The position numbers were made by a program, and so were the translations under genes. This document shows, in pieces, positions 17,069 through 26,694 of a DNA stretch of 56,612 nt (its first letter is position 1; the number at the start of each line of letters is the position of its first letter). The notes under the pieces are model-generated. The model worked only from the letters and a program-made list of their open reading frames with translations, was not told the origin of the DNA and made no database searches. The stretch spans positions 1 through 56,612 of the forward strand of contig VFJK01000158.1 of the NCBI GenBank assembly GCA_009886125.1. Reading direction: 5' to 3'. Source of the stretch: Geobacter sp. Lineage in GTDB: Bacteria; Desulfobacterota; Desulfuromonadia; Geobacterales; DSM-12255.

Positions 17069-18580
17069 ATGGCTAATGAGCTGGTAATCAATACAACCTC
17101 CCACGAAACCCGAGTAGCCCTCATAGAGAACGGAACAATTTCCGAACTCTATATCGAACGGACAAAGGTGAAGGGCATTGTTGGAAACATCTACAAAGGC
17201 CGGGTAGTGAGGGTCCTTCCCGGGATGCAGGCAGCGTTTGTGGATATCGGTCTTGAGAAAGCCGCATTCCTCTATGTTGCCGATGTCTATGACCCGCTGG
17301 AAGAGTTCGAAGCCTTCATGGAGCGTAACGGCAATGGTGACGAGCATGTAGACGGTGAAGCTCCTGACATGCAGCCGATGCACCCTATAGAAGAACTCCT
17401 TCAGGAAGGGCAGGAACTTCTGGTGCAGATATCCAAGGAACCGATAGGCACGAAAGGTGCGCGGATCACTGCACATATATCCCTGCCCGGCCGCCATCTT
17501 GTATATATGCCGACAGTCGATCATGTCGGAATCTCACGGCGTATCGAGGATGAAGCCGAGCGTGAACGGCTGAAGGAGATAGTCGACCGGATCAAGCCTG
17601 TCGGCAGCGGATTCATTGTCAGGACGGTCTCCGAAGGTAAAAGCGAGGAAGATCTCCAGGCTGACATGAAGTATCTGATCAAGCTCTGGGATGAGATCGC
17701 CAAAAAGAAGGACAAAGGAAACCCTCCGCTCCTTATTCACTCTGATCTCGACATGACCCAGAAGGTCGTCCGGGATATCCTTACCGAATCAGTAGACCGG
17801 ATAGTCGTCGATTCAAAGCCGGAGCATGACCGGATCGTCCAGTTCATAACCACCTTCATGCCCAAGATGAAGTACTCGATAGAGCTTTACGACGAAGAAG
17901 AGCCGATGTTCGACAACTACGGCCTCGAAGTGGAGATAAGCCGGGCTCTGGGGCGGAAGGTCTGGCTCAAAAGCGGCGGGTACATCATCATCGAGCAGAC
18001 TGAGGCCCTGACAGCTATTGACGTCAATACCGGTCGATATGTCGGCAAACACAATCTGGAAGACACGATCCTCAAGACCAATCTTGAAGCGGTAAAAGAG
18101 ATCGCCTACCAGTTACGGCTCCGGAATATCGGCGGCATAATAATCATCGATTTCATCGACATGGAAAAAGAGGTGAACCGGGAGAAGGTCTTCGGCGCCC
18201 TGGAAGAGGCGTTGAAGAGTGACAAGTCAAAAACCAACATCCTGAAGATCTCTGAACTCGGACTGGTCGAAATGACCAGAAAACGTGTCCGGGAGAGCAT
18301 GGGCAGGATGATGTGCGAGCCCTGCCCTTACTGCGAAGGTCGTGGCTATGTAAAATCCAAGACAACGGTCTGCTACGAGATCTTCCGTGAACTGCGCCGC
18401 GAAATGCTCGACATCCGCGGGACCAAGGCAACCCTTACGGTGCATCCGCAGGTTGCGGACCTGCTCTATGATGAAGAACGCAGGGGCCTGGAAGAGTTGG
18501 AGAAGAAGTTCAAGAAGAGGATAACCGTCCGGGCGAAGCCGGGGTTCCATCAGGAACAGTTCGAAATAGCCATAAGTTAG
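17069..18580 (+). CDS. rng: Ribonuclease G (RNase E/G family)
   Basis: A 503-residue single-strand endoribonuclease that trims 16S rRNA 5' ends and degrades mRNA in the cytosol. N-terminal RNase H-like part (ELVINTTSHETRVALIENG), an S1 RNA-binding domain (VKGIVGNIYKGRVVRVLPGMQAAFVDIGLEKAAFLY, here noted for GNIYKGRV), the 5'-sensor region, the DNase I-like catalytic domain with the metal ligands in TAIDVNTGRYVG and IIIDFIDM, and the zinc link CEPCPYCEG near residue 410. There is no long C-terminal scaffold, so it is RNase G-like rather than RNase E-like. The leader contains a long hairpin, reminiscent of autoregulated rne leaders. Confidence 0.96.
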   Translation: MANELVINTTSHETRVALIENGTISELYIERTKVKGIVGNIYKGRVVRVLPGMQAAFVDIGLEKAAFLYVADVYDPLEEFEAFMERNGNGDEHVDGEAPDMQPMHPIEELLQEGQELLVQISKEPIGTKGARITAHISLPGRHLVYMPTVDHVGISRRIEDEAERERLKEIVDRIKPVGSGFIVRTVSEGKSEEDLQADMKYLIKLWDEIAKKKDKGNPPLLIHSDLDMTQKVVRDILTESVDRIVVDSKPEHDRIVQFITTFMPKMKYSIELYDEEEPMFDNYGLEVEISRALGRKVWLKSGGYIIIEQTEALTAIDVNTGRYVGKHNLEDTILKTNLEAVKEIAYQLRLRNIGGIIIIDFIDMEKEVNREKVFGALEEALKSDKSKTNILKISELGLVEMTRKRVRESMGRMMCEPCPYCEGRGYVKSKTTVCYEIFRELRREMLDIRGTKATLTVHPQVADLLYDEERRGLEELEKKFKKRITVRAKPGFHQEQFEIAIS

Positions 18581-18620
18581 AAACGCGGCTTTTTGAAAGA
18601 GTTGATATAAGGAGAAAACT

Positions 18621-18920
18621 ATGACCTTTGCCGCAAAGATATCGGAAGTCCCTAATTTCGGGAAAAAGGTTGTCGCCGTCAATGGTCTGGAGATAGTCCT
18701 GATAAACATCAAGGGGGAGATCTTCGCCTGCGAGAACGAATGTCCTCATCAAGGCTCGCCGCTGCACTCCGGCATTGTCAAAGACGGTTATCTTTCCTGC
18801 CCAAGGCATGGGTTCAGATTCGACCTCAAATCCGGGATATGCCTTGATAATCCTGCATACACACTCAAGATCTACCCGGTTACGATAAACAACGATGAGA
18901 TACATCTGGAATCTGCCTGA
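18621..18920 (+). CDS. Small Rieske [2Fe-2S] ferredoxin
   Basis: A 99-residue soluble protein that is a single Rieske domain. The cluster ligands are in CPHQGSPLH and CPRHGFRFD, i.e. CxH and CxxH separated by the usual spacing. Fold and size match NirD-like or dioxygenase-type Rieske ferredoxins, which carry single electrons in the cytosol. No signal peptide or membrane anchor, so it is not the bc1-type protein. It follows rng by 40 bases with TAAGGAG before its ATG, and is followed by the rplU promoter, so it may be transcribed with rng. Its redox partner is not evident. Confidence 0.9.
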   Translation: MTFAAKISEVPNFGKKVVAVNGLEIVLINIKGEIFACENECPHQGSPLHSGIVKDGYLSCPRHGFRFDLKSGICLDNPAYTLKIYPVTINNDEIHLESA

Positions 18921-18929
18921 TAAAACTCC

Positions 18930-18959
18930 TTGACTTACTCTCAAGAGTTGCTGTATTTT
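18930..18959 (+). promoter_or_regulatory. Promoter of the rplU-rpmA unit
   Basis: TTGACT (18930-18935), an 18-base spacer and TATTTT (18954-18959) precede rplU by 43 bases. Position between the Rieske gene and the ribosomal protein genes suits a main housekeeping promoter. Confidence 0.6.
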
Positions 18960-19002
18960 ACCAAACTCAGTCTAGTTTATGATAAAGGTGGTGAGTCTAT
19001 TG

Positions 19003-19311
19003 ATGTACGCAGTTGTCAAGACCGGAGGGAAGCAGTATAAAGTTTCCGAGGGCGATTATCTCAAAGTTGAAAAGCTGGAAGGCGCAGTGGGTGATGCCAT
19101 TACGCTTGAAGAGATCCTGATGGTTGGCGGCGATACGGTTAAAATCGGAACACCGTTAGTGCCCAGCGCCTCTGTTATCGGCAAGATTGTCGAGCAGGGT
19201 AAAGACAAGAAGATCCTTGTTTTCAAGTCCAAGCGCCGGAAGAACTCCCGAAAACTTAACGGGCACCGCCAACTCAGAACAGTCCTGAAGATAGAAAAGA
19301 TCAACGCATAA
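19003..19311 (+). CDS. rplU: 50S ribosomal protein L21
   Basis: A 102-residue ribosomal protein, start MYAVVKTGGKQYKVSEGD, with the typical end KRRKNSRKLNGHRQLRTVLKIEKI that contacts 23S rRNA. An ATG eight codons upstream is rejected because the conserved family start is MYAVVKTGGKQY, and AAAGGTGGTGAG lies at suitable distance before 19003. It is followed by rpmA after 48 bases, the standard rplU-rpmA-obgE order. Confidence 0.98.
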   Translation: MYAVVKTGGKQYKVSEGDYLKVEKLEGAVGDAITLEEILMVGGDTVKIGTPLVPSASVIGKIVEQGKDKKILVFKSKRRKNSRKLNGHRQLRTVLKIEKINA

Positions 19312-19359
19312 ACAGCTGCCGCAATGCGTCAACTGGCAATAGTTTGGAGGTAAACACCA

Positions 19360-19617
19360 ATGGCACACAAAAAAGCGGGCGGAAGTACACGAAACGGCCG
19401 TGACTCAGCCGGTCAGCGACTCGGATGCAAAAAATTCGGCGGTGAAACAGTCCGCGCCGGAAACATCCTCTACCGCCAACACGGCACATCTATTCACCCC
19501 GGAAACAATGTAGGCTGCGGTAAGGACTACACGCTGTTCTCCCTTATCGACGGCATAGTCAAGTTTGAGCGGATGGGGCGCGACCGCAAAAAGGTCTCGG
19601 TTTACCCGGCAAACTAA
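19360..19617 (+). CDS. rpmA: 50S ribosomal protein L27
   Basis: An 85-residue ribosomal protein with the invariant start [22 protein letters not shown], which reaches the peptidyl-transferase centre, and the block [26 protein letters not shown] precedes the ATG. There is no N-terminal propeptide of the Firmicute kind. An intrinsic terminator follows the stop codon, separating it from obgE. Confidence 0.98.
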   Translation: MAHKKAGGSTRNGRDSAGQRLGCKKFGGETVRAGNILYRQHGTSIHPGNNVGCGKDYTLFSLIDGIVKFERMGRDRKKVSVYPAN

Positions 19618-19642
19618 GGGTAACTGGCATCTGACTATCGAC

Positions 19643-19678
19643 AAAAGCCCGGAGCTGCAACTCCGGGCTTTTATTGTT
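19643..19678 (+). terminator. Intrinsic terminator after rpmA
   Basis: A 12-base perfect stem (AAAAGCCCGGAG with CTCCGGGCTTTT, 19643-19654 and 19661-19672), six-base loop and T-rich end lie 25 bases after the rpmA stop. Confidence 0.93.
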
Positions 19679-19684
19679 TCCTGA

Positions 19685-20719
<1,035 letters not shown>

Positions 20720-20733
20720 TGTAGAGTCAGTTT

Positions 20734-21855
20734 ATGCGCTCAGAGCATCTGAAAATCATCAAACGGATTGTCATAAAGATCGGCAGCCGAATCCTTACTG
20801 ACGAAGACGGCAATCTCGATCGCAGCTGGATATCCGCCCTCGCTTCCGAAGTCGCTGAACTCCGCAGGAAAAATATTGAAGTGATCATGGTCTCTTCCGG
20901 TGCAGTAGCTGCCGGTCGGACACTCATGGGGATCACAGAGCGCCCCAGGACGATACCCCAGAAACAGGCCGCCGCTGCCGTCGGGCAACCGCTGCTCATG
21001 CACGAGTACGAGATGGCTCTACGAACCACCGGCTACAAGGTCGCCCAGATCCTCCTGACCCGTGACGATCTTGCCGACCGCCAGCGCTTTCTCAATGCCC
21101 GGGCAACCATTGATACCCTTCTCGAATTCGGAATAATCCCGATCATAAATGAAAACGACACGGTTGCGGTCGAAGAGATAAAATTCGGTGACAACGACAA
21201 CCTGTCAGCGCTGGTAACGAATCTGGTAGATGCCGGTCTGCTGGCGATACTGACCGATATTGACGGCCTGTACGATGCCGACCCCCGCCTGAAACCGGAT
21301 GCCAGGCTTATCCCGCTTGTCAGATCAGTCACGAAAGAGATGGAGCGCTCTGCCGGCGGAAGCGGTTCATCGGTCGGGACCGGCGGCATGGCGACCAAGC
21401 TTTCAGCAGCAAAAAAGGCCGGCAAATCAGGTGCTGCTACATTGATACTGAACGGAAAAGACCCCGGGATACTATCGCAGGCCTTGCAGGGAGCTGATTT
21501 CGGGACACTCTTTCTGCCTGCAGCCAGAAGCCTTTCAAGCCGCAAACACTGGATCGCCTTCACCGTCCGCCCGAAAGGGAGGATCTACGTGGATGAAGGA
21601 GCAGGCCGCGTGTTGCGCCAGGAAGGAAGAAGCCTCCTGCCGTCAGGAATCACAAGAGTTGAAGGGAATTTTGAGCGGGGATCAGGGGTCAGGATCTATG
21701 ACCATGAAGGGATTGAGTTTGCCAGAGGGGTGACCGACTACGACAGCAGCGAGATATCGCTGATTCTTGGCCGAAAAAGCGCAGAGATCGAGGATATTCT
21801 CGGCTACCGCTACGGTGATGAAATAATTCACCGGGACAATTTCGTCCTGCTTTAA
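20734..21855 (+). CDS. proB: Glutamate 5-kinase
   Basis: A 373-residue enzyme that phosphorylates glutamate in the first step of proline synthesis. The amino acid kinase domain shows [44 protein letters not shown] and [17 protein letters not shown]-terminal PUA domain (about residues 280-373, [20 protein letters not shown]) is present, as in E. coli ProB, where feedback inhibition by proline operates. It follows obgE closely. Its stop codon overlaps the stop of the convergent C_GCAxxG_C_C gene by four bases. The proA and nadD genes often found next are missing, so local synteny breaks here. Confidence 0.97.
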   Translation: MRSEHLKIIKRIVIKIGSRILTDEDGNLDRSWISALASEVAELRRKNIEVIMVSSGAVAAGRTLMGITERPRTIPQKQAAAAVGQPLLMHEYEMALRTTGYKVAQILLTRDDLADRQRFLNARATIDTLLEFGIIPIINENDTVAVEEIKFGDNDNLSALVTNLVDAGLLAILTDIDGLYDADPRLKPDARLIPLVRSVTKEMERSAGGSGSSVGTGGMATKLSAAKKAGKSGAATLILNGKDPGILSQALQGADFGTLFLPAARSLSSRKHWIAFTVRPKGRIYVDEGAGRVLRQEGRSLLPSGITRVEGNFERGSGVRIYDHEGIEFARGVTDYDSSEISLILGRKSAEIEDILGYRYGDEIIHRDNFVLL

Positions 21856-22289
21856 ACATCCTGTCTTCTGTCCAGCATTTCCGCAATCTTCCCCGCAACC
21901 TCACCGGTAAGCAGCGGACAGACACCTTTATCGTTATCAGCCCGGATTATCTTGCAGCAGGTTGTCCCGTACTTCCCCTTGAACCAGGCATGCAGTTCAC
22001 GGGTCAGCTGTGTTGTCTGCTTCTTGTCGTTCAGCACAAGCCCGATAGCCACTGTCCCGCCCGAAACTGCACCGCATATGCAGCCCGATCCGGATCCGCC
22101 ACCGAAACCGGAAACCGTCCCGACTACCGATTCCGGCGTATCCGGTGCAAAGTTCCTCCTGATGCACTCCATAACAGCTTCGGCGCAGTGATAAGTACCG
22201 GAACGATAGAGCGATTCAGCTTCCAGGCGACATTTCCCGGCCAGAGCCATCCCCTCAGCTGACTGTTTCCTGTTTTTACTCCAGAACAT
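21852..22289 (-). CDS. C_GCAxxG_C_C family protein (putative redox protein)
   Basis: A 145-residue protein of the C_GCAxxG_C_C (TIGR01909) family: cysteine in YHCAEAV (about residue 35), then [17 protein letters not shown] carrying the family GCxxG core, and late cysteines in TTCCKII and GVCP. Such proteins are thought to bind a metal or Fe-S cofactor, but no activity is proven. No signal peptide or TM segment. AAAGGAAG precedes the ATG. A near-consensus promoter overlain by a 34-base palindrome lies 60-85 bases upstream, so it is very likely repressor-controlled. The gene is convergent with proB, with overlapping stop codons. Confidence 0.85.
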   Translation of the reverse strand: MFWSKNRKQSAEGMALAGKCRLEAESLYRSGTYHCAEAVMECIRRNFAPDTPESVVGTVSGFGGGSGSGCICGAVSGGTVAIGLVLNDKKQTTQLTRELHAWFKGKYGTTCCKIIRADNDKGVCPLLTGEVAGKIAEMLDRRQDV

Positions 22290-22338
22290 TTTTGCTTCCT
22301 TTTACTACTGATTGTCAGAGTGATTTTCAGTAAAACTG

Positions 22339-22376
22339 CATTCATAAAATTATATATATAGTTTTACGAATGTCAA
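22339..22376 (-). promoter_or_regulatory. Near-consensus promoter inside a 34-base palindrome
   Basis: On the minus strand TTGACA (22376-22371), a 16-base spacer and TATAAT (22354-22349) form a near-ideal promoter for the C_GCAxxG_C_C gene. The region 22339-22372 is an imperfect palindrome whose ends read CATTC and GAATG, with an alternating TA centre. A dimeric or tetrameric repressor bound here would block the polymerase. Confidence 0.75.
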
Positions 22377-22415
22377 GCAGGTTTACAACATTAGCAGGAA
22401 CTTAGAAGGCTTCAA

Positions 22416-22444
22416 TTGACAAAAACAGCCGGTAGCACTAGACT
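22416..22444 (+). promoter_or_regulatory. Promoter for the DUF2062-uppP-radC unit
   Basis: TTGACA (22416-22421), a 17-base spacer and TAGACT (22439-22444) precede the DUF2062 start by 30 bases. The promoter is back to back with that of the C_GCAxxG_C_C gene. CTCCCC and GGGGAG (22443-22448 and 22461-22466) are inverted copies around the expected start point; the second is the ribosome site. Confidence 0.6.
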
Positions 22445-22473
22445 CCCCACACGTCAATGCGGGGAGAATATGT

Positions 22474-22959
22474 TTGTTCAATAAAGAGGTCTGGAAAGAA
22501 CGCTTCAGGAAAATTCTCTCGCTGGACAGCCACCCACGCCATATTGCGACCGGCTTTGCAGTCGGCGTGTTCATAAGCTTCACCCCTTTTTTCGGCATCC
22601 ACACCCCTCTGGCGATCGCAGCCGCCTTCCTGTTCCGCCTCAACAAGCTGACCTGTATTACCGGAGCATGGATCAACACGCCAATCACGATCATACCGGT
22701 ACTCGTTGCCAGCCGCTCCCTGGGGAGTATGATTCTGGGGAATCCGCCGCACTCGTTCAAGGTGAACAGCATTGAATGGTCGGCTCTCCGGGCAAATGCC
22801 ACTGAGATCCTGCTCGGCAGTTCGATTATCGGCTTCGTCCTGGCGCTGGCCGGCTATTTTCTCTGCTACTGGCTCATTGTACGCTTCCGGAAAAAAGACG
22901 AAGCACTTGATGAGCTTACCAGGGAGATGGAAGCGACCGGTGAAGCGCTCGATGAATAG
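22474..22959 (+). CDS. DUF2062 integral membrane protein
   Basis: A 161-residue inner-membrane protein of the DUF2062 family. The amphipathic start RFRKILSLDSHPRHIATGFAVGVFISFTPFFGIH with the HTPLAI turn is the family hallmark. The three to four hydrophobic segments are about residues 25-60, 65-85 and 110-135, and the charged C-terminal tail (RFRKKDEALDELTREME) is probably a cytosolic helix. The start is TTG with GGGGAG seven bases upstream; the nearby ATG runs into a stop. It is followed by uppP after 21 bases. Function unknown; linkage to undecaprenyl phosphate recycling suggests an envelope lipid role, but that is inference. Confidence 0.85.
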   Translation: MFNKEVWKERFRKILSLDSHPRHIATGFAVGVFISFTPFFGIHTPLAIAAAFLFRLNKLTCITGAWINTPITIIPVLVASRSLGSMILGNPPHSFKVNSIEWSALRANATEILLGSSIIGFVLALAGYFLCYWLIVRFRKKDEALDELTREMEATGEALDE

Positions 22960-22980
22960 CAGGCAAAGGAGCAGACTCAG

Positions 22981-23784
22981 ATGAATATTCTTCACGCATT
23001 GGTTCTCGGAGCATTACAGGGATTGACCGAGGTCCTGCCGATCAGCAGCTCTGCACACCTGATCCTTGTTCCGAAACTCCTTGGCTGGGCTGAATCAGGG
23101 CTGACGTTTGATGTTGCTCTCCATCTCGGGACATTCATAGCGCTGGCCCTCTATTTCTGGCGGGACATATTCGACCTCATCTATAACTTCATAGGAAGTC
23201 TGAGCGGAAAAGGGTTTCAGACCCCAGGAAACAGGCTTCCCTGGTATATAATCATCGCCACAATACCTGCGGCCATAGTCGGAAAGAGCTTTGAAGAGCC
23301 GATTGAAGAGATCTTCCGTCACTCTCCGACAATAATCTGCACTGTTCTGATGGCATTTGCGCTGCTGCTCGCCTTTGCAGACACTACCGGTGCAAAGCGA
23401 TGGAAACTCGACCGGATAACCCTCAAATCGGCTACTCTCGTTGGTCTTGCCCAATGCCTGGCCCTTATCCCCGGCGTCTCCCGCTCCGGGATCACGATTA
23501 CTGCAGCCCTGCTGCTCGGATTTAACCGGGAGACCTCTGCTCGCTTTTCGTTCCTGCTTTCTCTCCCCATTGTCTTCGGCGCAGCCGTCCTGAAGGTTGG
23601 ACACCTCCTTAAGACAGGAATCCCGCCAGGCGAGACGACCCCGCTGCTTGTCGGCGTAGCAAGCTCTGCCGTTTTCGGCTACTTGAGCGTCATGTTCCTC
23701 CTGAAGCTGGTCCAGCGTTATTCGCTCTACCCATTTGTCTGGTACAGGCTGGCAGTCGGGGTGCTTTTTCTGATTCTTCTTTAG
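22981..23784 (+). CDS. uppP: Undecaprenyl-diphosphatase
   Basis: A 267-residue multi-spanning membrane enzyme (BacA/UppP) that removes a phosphate from undecaprenyl diphosphate so the carrier can be reused in peptidoglycan and polysaccharide export; overexpression gives bacitracin resistance in E. coli. Signatures: GLTEVLPISSSAHLIL near the N-terminus with the catalytic Glu and Ser residues, and PGVSRSGITITAALLLG near residue 165 with the Arg. About eight hydrophobic segments are visible. AAGGAG precedes the ATG. It lies in an apparent operon with DUF2062 and radC. Confidence 0.97.
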   Translation: MNILHALVLGALQGLTEVLPISSSAHLILVPKLLGWAESGLTFDVALHLGTFIALALYFWRDIFDLIYNFIGSLSGKGFQTPGNRLPWYIIIATIPAAIVGKSFEEPIEEIFRHSPTIICTVLMAFALLLAFADTTGAKRWKLDRITLKSATLVGLAQCLALIPGVSRSGITITAALLLGFNRETSARFSFLLSLPIVFGAAVLKVGHLLKTGIPPGETTPLLVGVASSAVFGYLSVMFLLKLVQRYSLYPFVWYRLAVGVLFLILL

Positions 23785-23811
23785 GAGACTTTCGGACTGA
23801 ACGAGGAAGTT

Positions 23812-24498
23812 ATGAAAGGTGGTATCAAAGAGTGGCCTGAAGATGAACGGCCACGGGAAAAGATGCAGAAGAGCGGGGCTGACTCTCTCAGCGATGCTGA
23901 ACTTCTGGCCCTGATCATCAGGACCGGTGACCATGCTTCACATCAGAGTGCCATCGATCTTGGCCGGAACCTGTTGCAGACCTTCGGTGATCTGCGAAAA
24001 CTCTCCGTCGCAACACTGAAAGAGATCTGTGAAGTCAAAGGAGCCGGTCCGGCAAAAGCGGCATCTGTTCTGGCAGCACTCTCCCTTGCAAGACGCGTGA
24101 ACACCGGCAAGCTGGAAAGCCTTGAACGGTTCACCGCCCCATCCCAGATATTCAACCATTTCCACTACCGCTTCCGTGACCGGCGCAGGGAGTACTTCAT
24201 TGCGCTGCTTCTCGACGGCAAGAACAGGATAATCCTTGAAGAGCAGGTCTCAGAAGGCTCTTTGAACCAGAGTATCGTCCATCCGAGAGAGGTTTTCAGC
24301 AGAGCGGTGAAAGAATCAGCAGCGGCAGTCATCCTCGTCCACAACCACCCGTCGGGAGATCCCTCACCCAGCCGCGAAGACCGGGAGATAACACGGCGAC
24401 TGAAAGAGGCAGGTGAGATTCTCGGGATAAAGGTGCTCGATCACATCATCATCGGTGACGGCAGTTATCTGAGTTTTGTGGAGCAGGGGCTGCTGTAG
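23812..24498 (+). CDS. radC: RadC/JAB domain protein
   Basis: A 228-residue protein with an N-terminal UPF0758 region with helix-hairpin-helix motif (EICEVKGAGPAKAASVLAALSLARR) and a C-terminal JAB/MPN+ metalloprotease-like domain with HNHPSGDPSPSRED, in which the two His, the Ser and the Asp would bind zinc. Despite its name the family has no proven role in DNA repair; DNA-linked or TA-like roles have been proposed. GAGGAAG precedes the ATG. It is the last gene of the uppP unit. Its stop lies three bases from the stop of the convergent histidine kinase gene, with no terminator visible between them. Confidence 0.95.
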   Translation: MKGGIKEWPEDERPREKMQKSGADSLSDAELLALIIRTGDHASHQSAIDLGRNLLQTFGDLRKLSVATLKEICEVKGAGPAKAASVLAALSLARRVNTGKLESLERFTAPSQIFNHFHYRFRDRRREYFIALLLDGKNRIILEEQVSEGSLNQSIVHPREVFSRAVKESAAAVILVHNHPSGDPSPSREDREITRRLKEAGEILGIKVLDHIIIGDGSYLSFVEQGLL

Positions 24499-24501
24499 GG
24501 C

Positions 24502-26676
24502 TTACGCACCGTCCAGCACCTTCCGGACCTTCCGCAGCAGCTCCCGCGGAGAAACGGGCTTGCTGATTATATTCACACCTTTTTCAAGCGACACTTTCTC
24601 CTCCAGGGTCTCGGGTGCATAGCCGCTGGAGAAGATGACCCTGATTTCCGGACGGATCTTCCTGATCTCGTCAATTGCCTCCTTGCCATTCATCTTCGGC
24701 ATGATGAGATCCGAGAGGATGAGATCGATTTCAGCATTCCGCTCCCTGAACCGTGCCACTGTTTCCAAACCGTCAACAGCCTCGATGACTGTATAGCCGA
24801 ACTCCGTCAACAGTTTCTTTGTAAGCACCCGTAAAGCGTCATCATCTTCAGCCAGAAGGATTATCTCTGTGCCGCCGACGGGATCTTCCTCCAGCGGTTT
24901 GAGGATGACTTCAGCCGCTTCCGGCTGAACGAGCGGCAGATATATCCTGAAGGTAGTGCCCCTGCCCGGCTCACTGTAGACGGCGATGTAGCCTTCGTGC
25001 TGTTTGATTATGCCGTAGGAGACCGCAAGCCCCAGACCGGTCCCTTTACCGACCTCTTTGGTGGTAAAGAATGGTTCGAAGATCCGCTCCCGGGTTGCCT
25101 CATCCATCCCCTCGCCACTGTCTGAGACAGTTATGAGGGCAAAGGACCCGGGTGCAAGGTAGCCATGGGCAGATACGAAATCGCTGTCAAGGGTTATCTC
25201 TGCCGTGGTCACCGTCAAAGCCCCCCCTTGAGGCATTGAATCACGGGCATTGGTCGTCAGGTTCATCAGCACCTGTTCGAGCTGATGGCCATCTGCCAGG
25301 AGCGGCAAGGGCTCTTCATTGAGCACGGTCTTGTACGTTATATCCTCGCCGATGATCTTTTTAAGAAAATTCTCGATTCTGGCAACCACTTCATTAAGGT
25401 CGATCGGCTTTCGGTCGCTGCCCTGCTTCCTGCTGAAGAGCAGCATCTCCTTGGTCAGGTGGGCCGCCCGATCCGCTGCTTCGAGTATGCTCTCGATATA
25501 AGTGCGCAGCTGGTCATCTGCCGGCATTTTCATGAGGGTGAACTGGCCGTAGCCGATGATGGCGGAGAGGATGTTGTTGAAATCATGGGCGATTCCGCCG
25601 GCCAGAGTACCGATAGACTCCATTTTCTGGCTCTGGCGGAGCTGCTCTTCCATTTTTTGATGCTCGCTAAGGTCACGTTTGATGGCAATGAAGTGGGTGA
25701 CGGTCCCATTTGCGTCTTTTACCGGCGTGATGGTCTGTTCTTCGGGATACAGAGATCCATCCTTATGTCGATTCATTATCTGACCTCGCCAGACATCCCC
25801 TTTGAGAATTGTAGTCCACAGCTTCCTGAAGAATGCCTGGTCATGAACGTCTGACTTGACCAGCTCCCGGGGGTTCCTGCCGACTGCCTCTTCAAAGGTG
25901 TAACCGGTAAGGTCCGAGAATGCCGGGTTGACCCACTTGATAGAGCCGCTGAGATCGGTTATGACGATGGCATTGGCAGCAGCCTTGAGTGCAGCACTCT
26001 GCAGGCGGAGATCCTCATCTGAAAGTTTCTGCCTGGTGACGTCATTCAGGGTCTCGATGACTGCATGGATTTCTCCACTGCTGTCATAGACCGGAGCAGC
26101 ATCGAACAGAATATACCTGTCATGCCCGTTCATGTTCTGATACCACCCTTCCGCATGCAGACCATCAGGGACCAGAGTCGACCTCTCAAAGCTGGGATAC
26201 AACCTGGAAAGCCTGTCAATGGCGGCATCAAGCACTATATCCGCGAGGCACGGACGTTCATGGTCATAAAACGCCTGCCAGTGATTAGAGGTCCCGACCA
26301 TGGCTGAAGAGGCACTCCCAGTCAGCTCTTCGCAGGCCTTGTTCCACATGGTCACCTTGTGCTGGGCGTCCAGAACAAAGGTTGCTGCGGCAGAGTTTTC
26401 GATGAGGTTTTCAGTTAACTGCTTTTGTTCCTGCAAAGTTTCTTTAACCTGCTCCACTTTCGCAAATTGGCGCCTGATGAGGTGGTGTAGCAGCAGGGCA
26501 GTGAGCAGAATAAAAAGCCATCCTTTGGCGATGGACAACGTCGCCAGATATCTCTCAGGCACCAGCTGTACCATCAGAAGGTCAGAGAAGATAATCCATA
26601 ACCCCCCGAATATTGCGTACCCAAGGGCGATCCTCAAAGGCAAGGAGGGGAGAAGTGCAAACCTGTCAGGCTTCAT
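24502..26676 (-). CDS. Hybrid sensor histidine kinase: 2 TM, PAS, PAS, HisKA, HATPase, REC
   Basis: A 724-residue inner-membrane hybrid kinase. Two hydrophobic segments near residues 12-35 and 45-65 enclose a short periplasmic loop. PAS domains lie at about 85-205 ([22 protein letters not shown]) and 225-345 ([27 protein letters not shown]). The dimerisation helix has the phospho-accepting His in [11 protein letters not shown]. The ATPase part shows [33 protein letters not shown] and [12 protein letters not shown]. The receiver domain carries [14 protein letters not shown] with the Asp and a late SKPVSP Lys. It is the last gene of a three-gene operon; its C-terminal half is closely related to that of the first gene, so the two arose by duplication. 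No DNA-binding output domain is present. Confidence 0.95.
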   Translation of the reverse strand: MKPDRFALLPSLPLRIALGYAIFGGLWIIFSDLLMVQLVPERYLATLSIAKGWLFILLTALLLHHLIRRQFAKVEQVKETLQEQKQLTENLIENSAAATFVLDAQHKVTMWNKACEELTGSASSAMVGTSNHWQAFYDHERPCLADIVLDAAIDRLSRLYPSFERSTLVPDGLHAEGWYQNMNGHDRYILFDAAPVYDSSGEIHAVIETLNDVTRQKLSDEDLRLQSAALKAAANAIVITDLSGSIKWVNPAFSDLTGYTFEEAVGRNPRELVKSDVHDQAFFRKLWTTILKGDVWRGQIMNRHKDGSLYPEEQTITPVKDANGTVTHFIAIKRDLSEHQKMEEQLRQSQKMESIGTLAGGIAHDFNNILSAIIGYGQFTLMKMPADDQLRTYIESILEAADRAAHLTKEMLLFSRKQGSDRKPIDLNEVVARIENFLKKIIGEDITYKTVLNEEPLPLLADGHQLEQVLMNLTTNARDSMPQGGALTVTTAEITLDSDFVSAHGYLAPGSFALITVSDSGEGMDEATRERIFEPFFTTKEVGKGTGLGLAVSYGIIKQHEGYIAVYSEPGRGTTFRIYLPLVQPEAAEVILKPLEEDPVGGTEIILLAEDDDALRVLTKKLLTEFGYTVIEAVDGLETVARFRERNAEIDLILSDLIMPKMNGKEAIDEIRKIRPEIRVIFSSGYAPETLEEKVSLEKGVNIISKPVSPRELLRKVRKVLDGA

Positions 26677-26694
26677 GGAAGCTCCTCTGTAAAG

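Noticed and set aside
16970-17524. A 184-codon minus-strand frame over the rng start and leader
   Set aside because: Antisense to conserved RNase G N-terminus and to the leader hairpin; no motif.
23095-23934. A 279-codon frame on the minus strand opposite uppP and the start of radC
   Set aside because: Antisense to two well-conserved genes, with a composition rich in Gln, Gly and charged residues and no recognisable motif.
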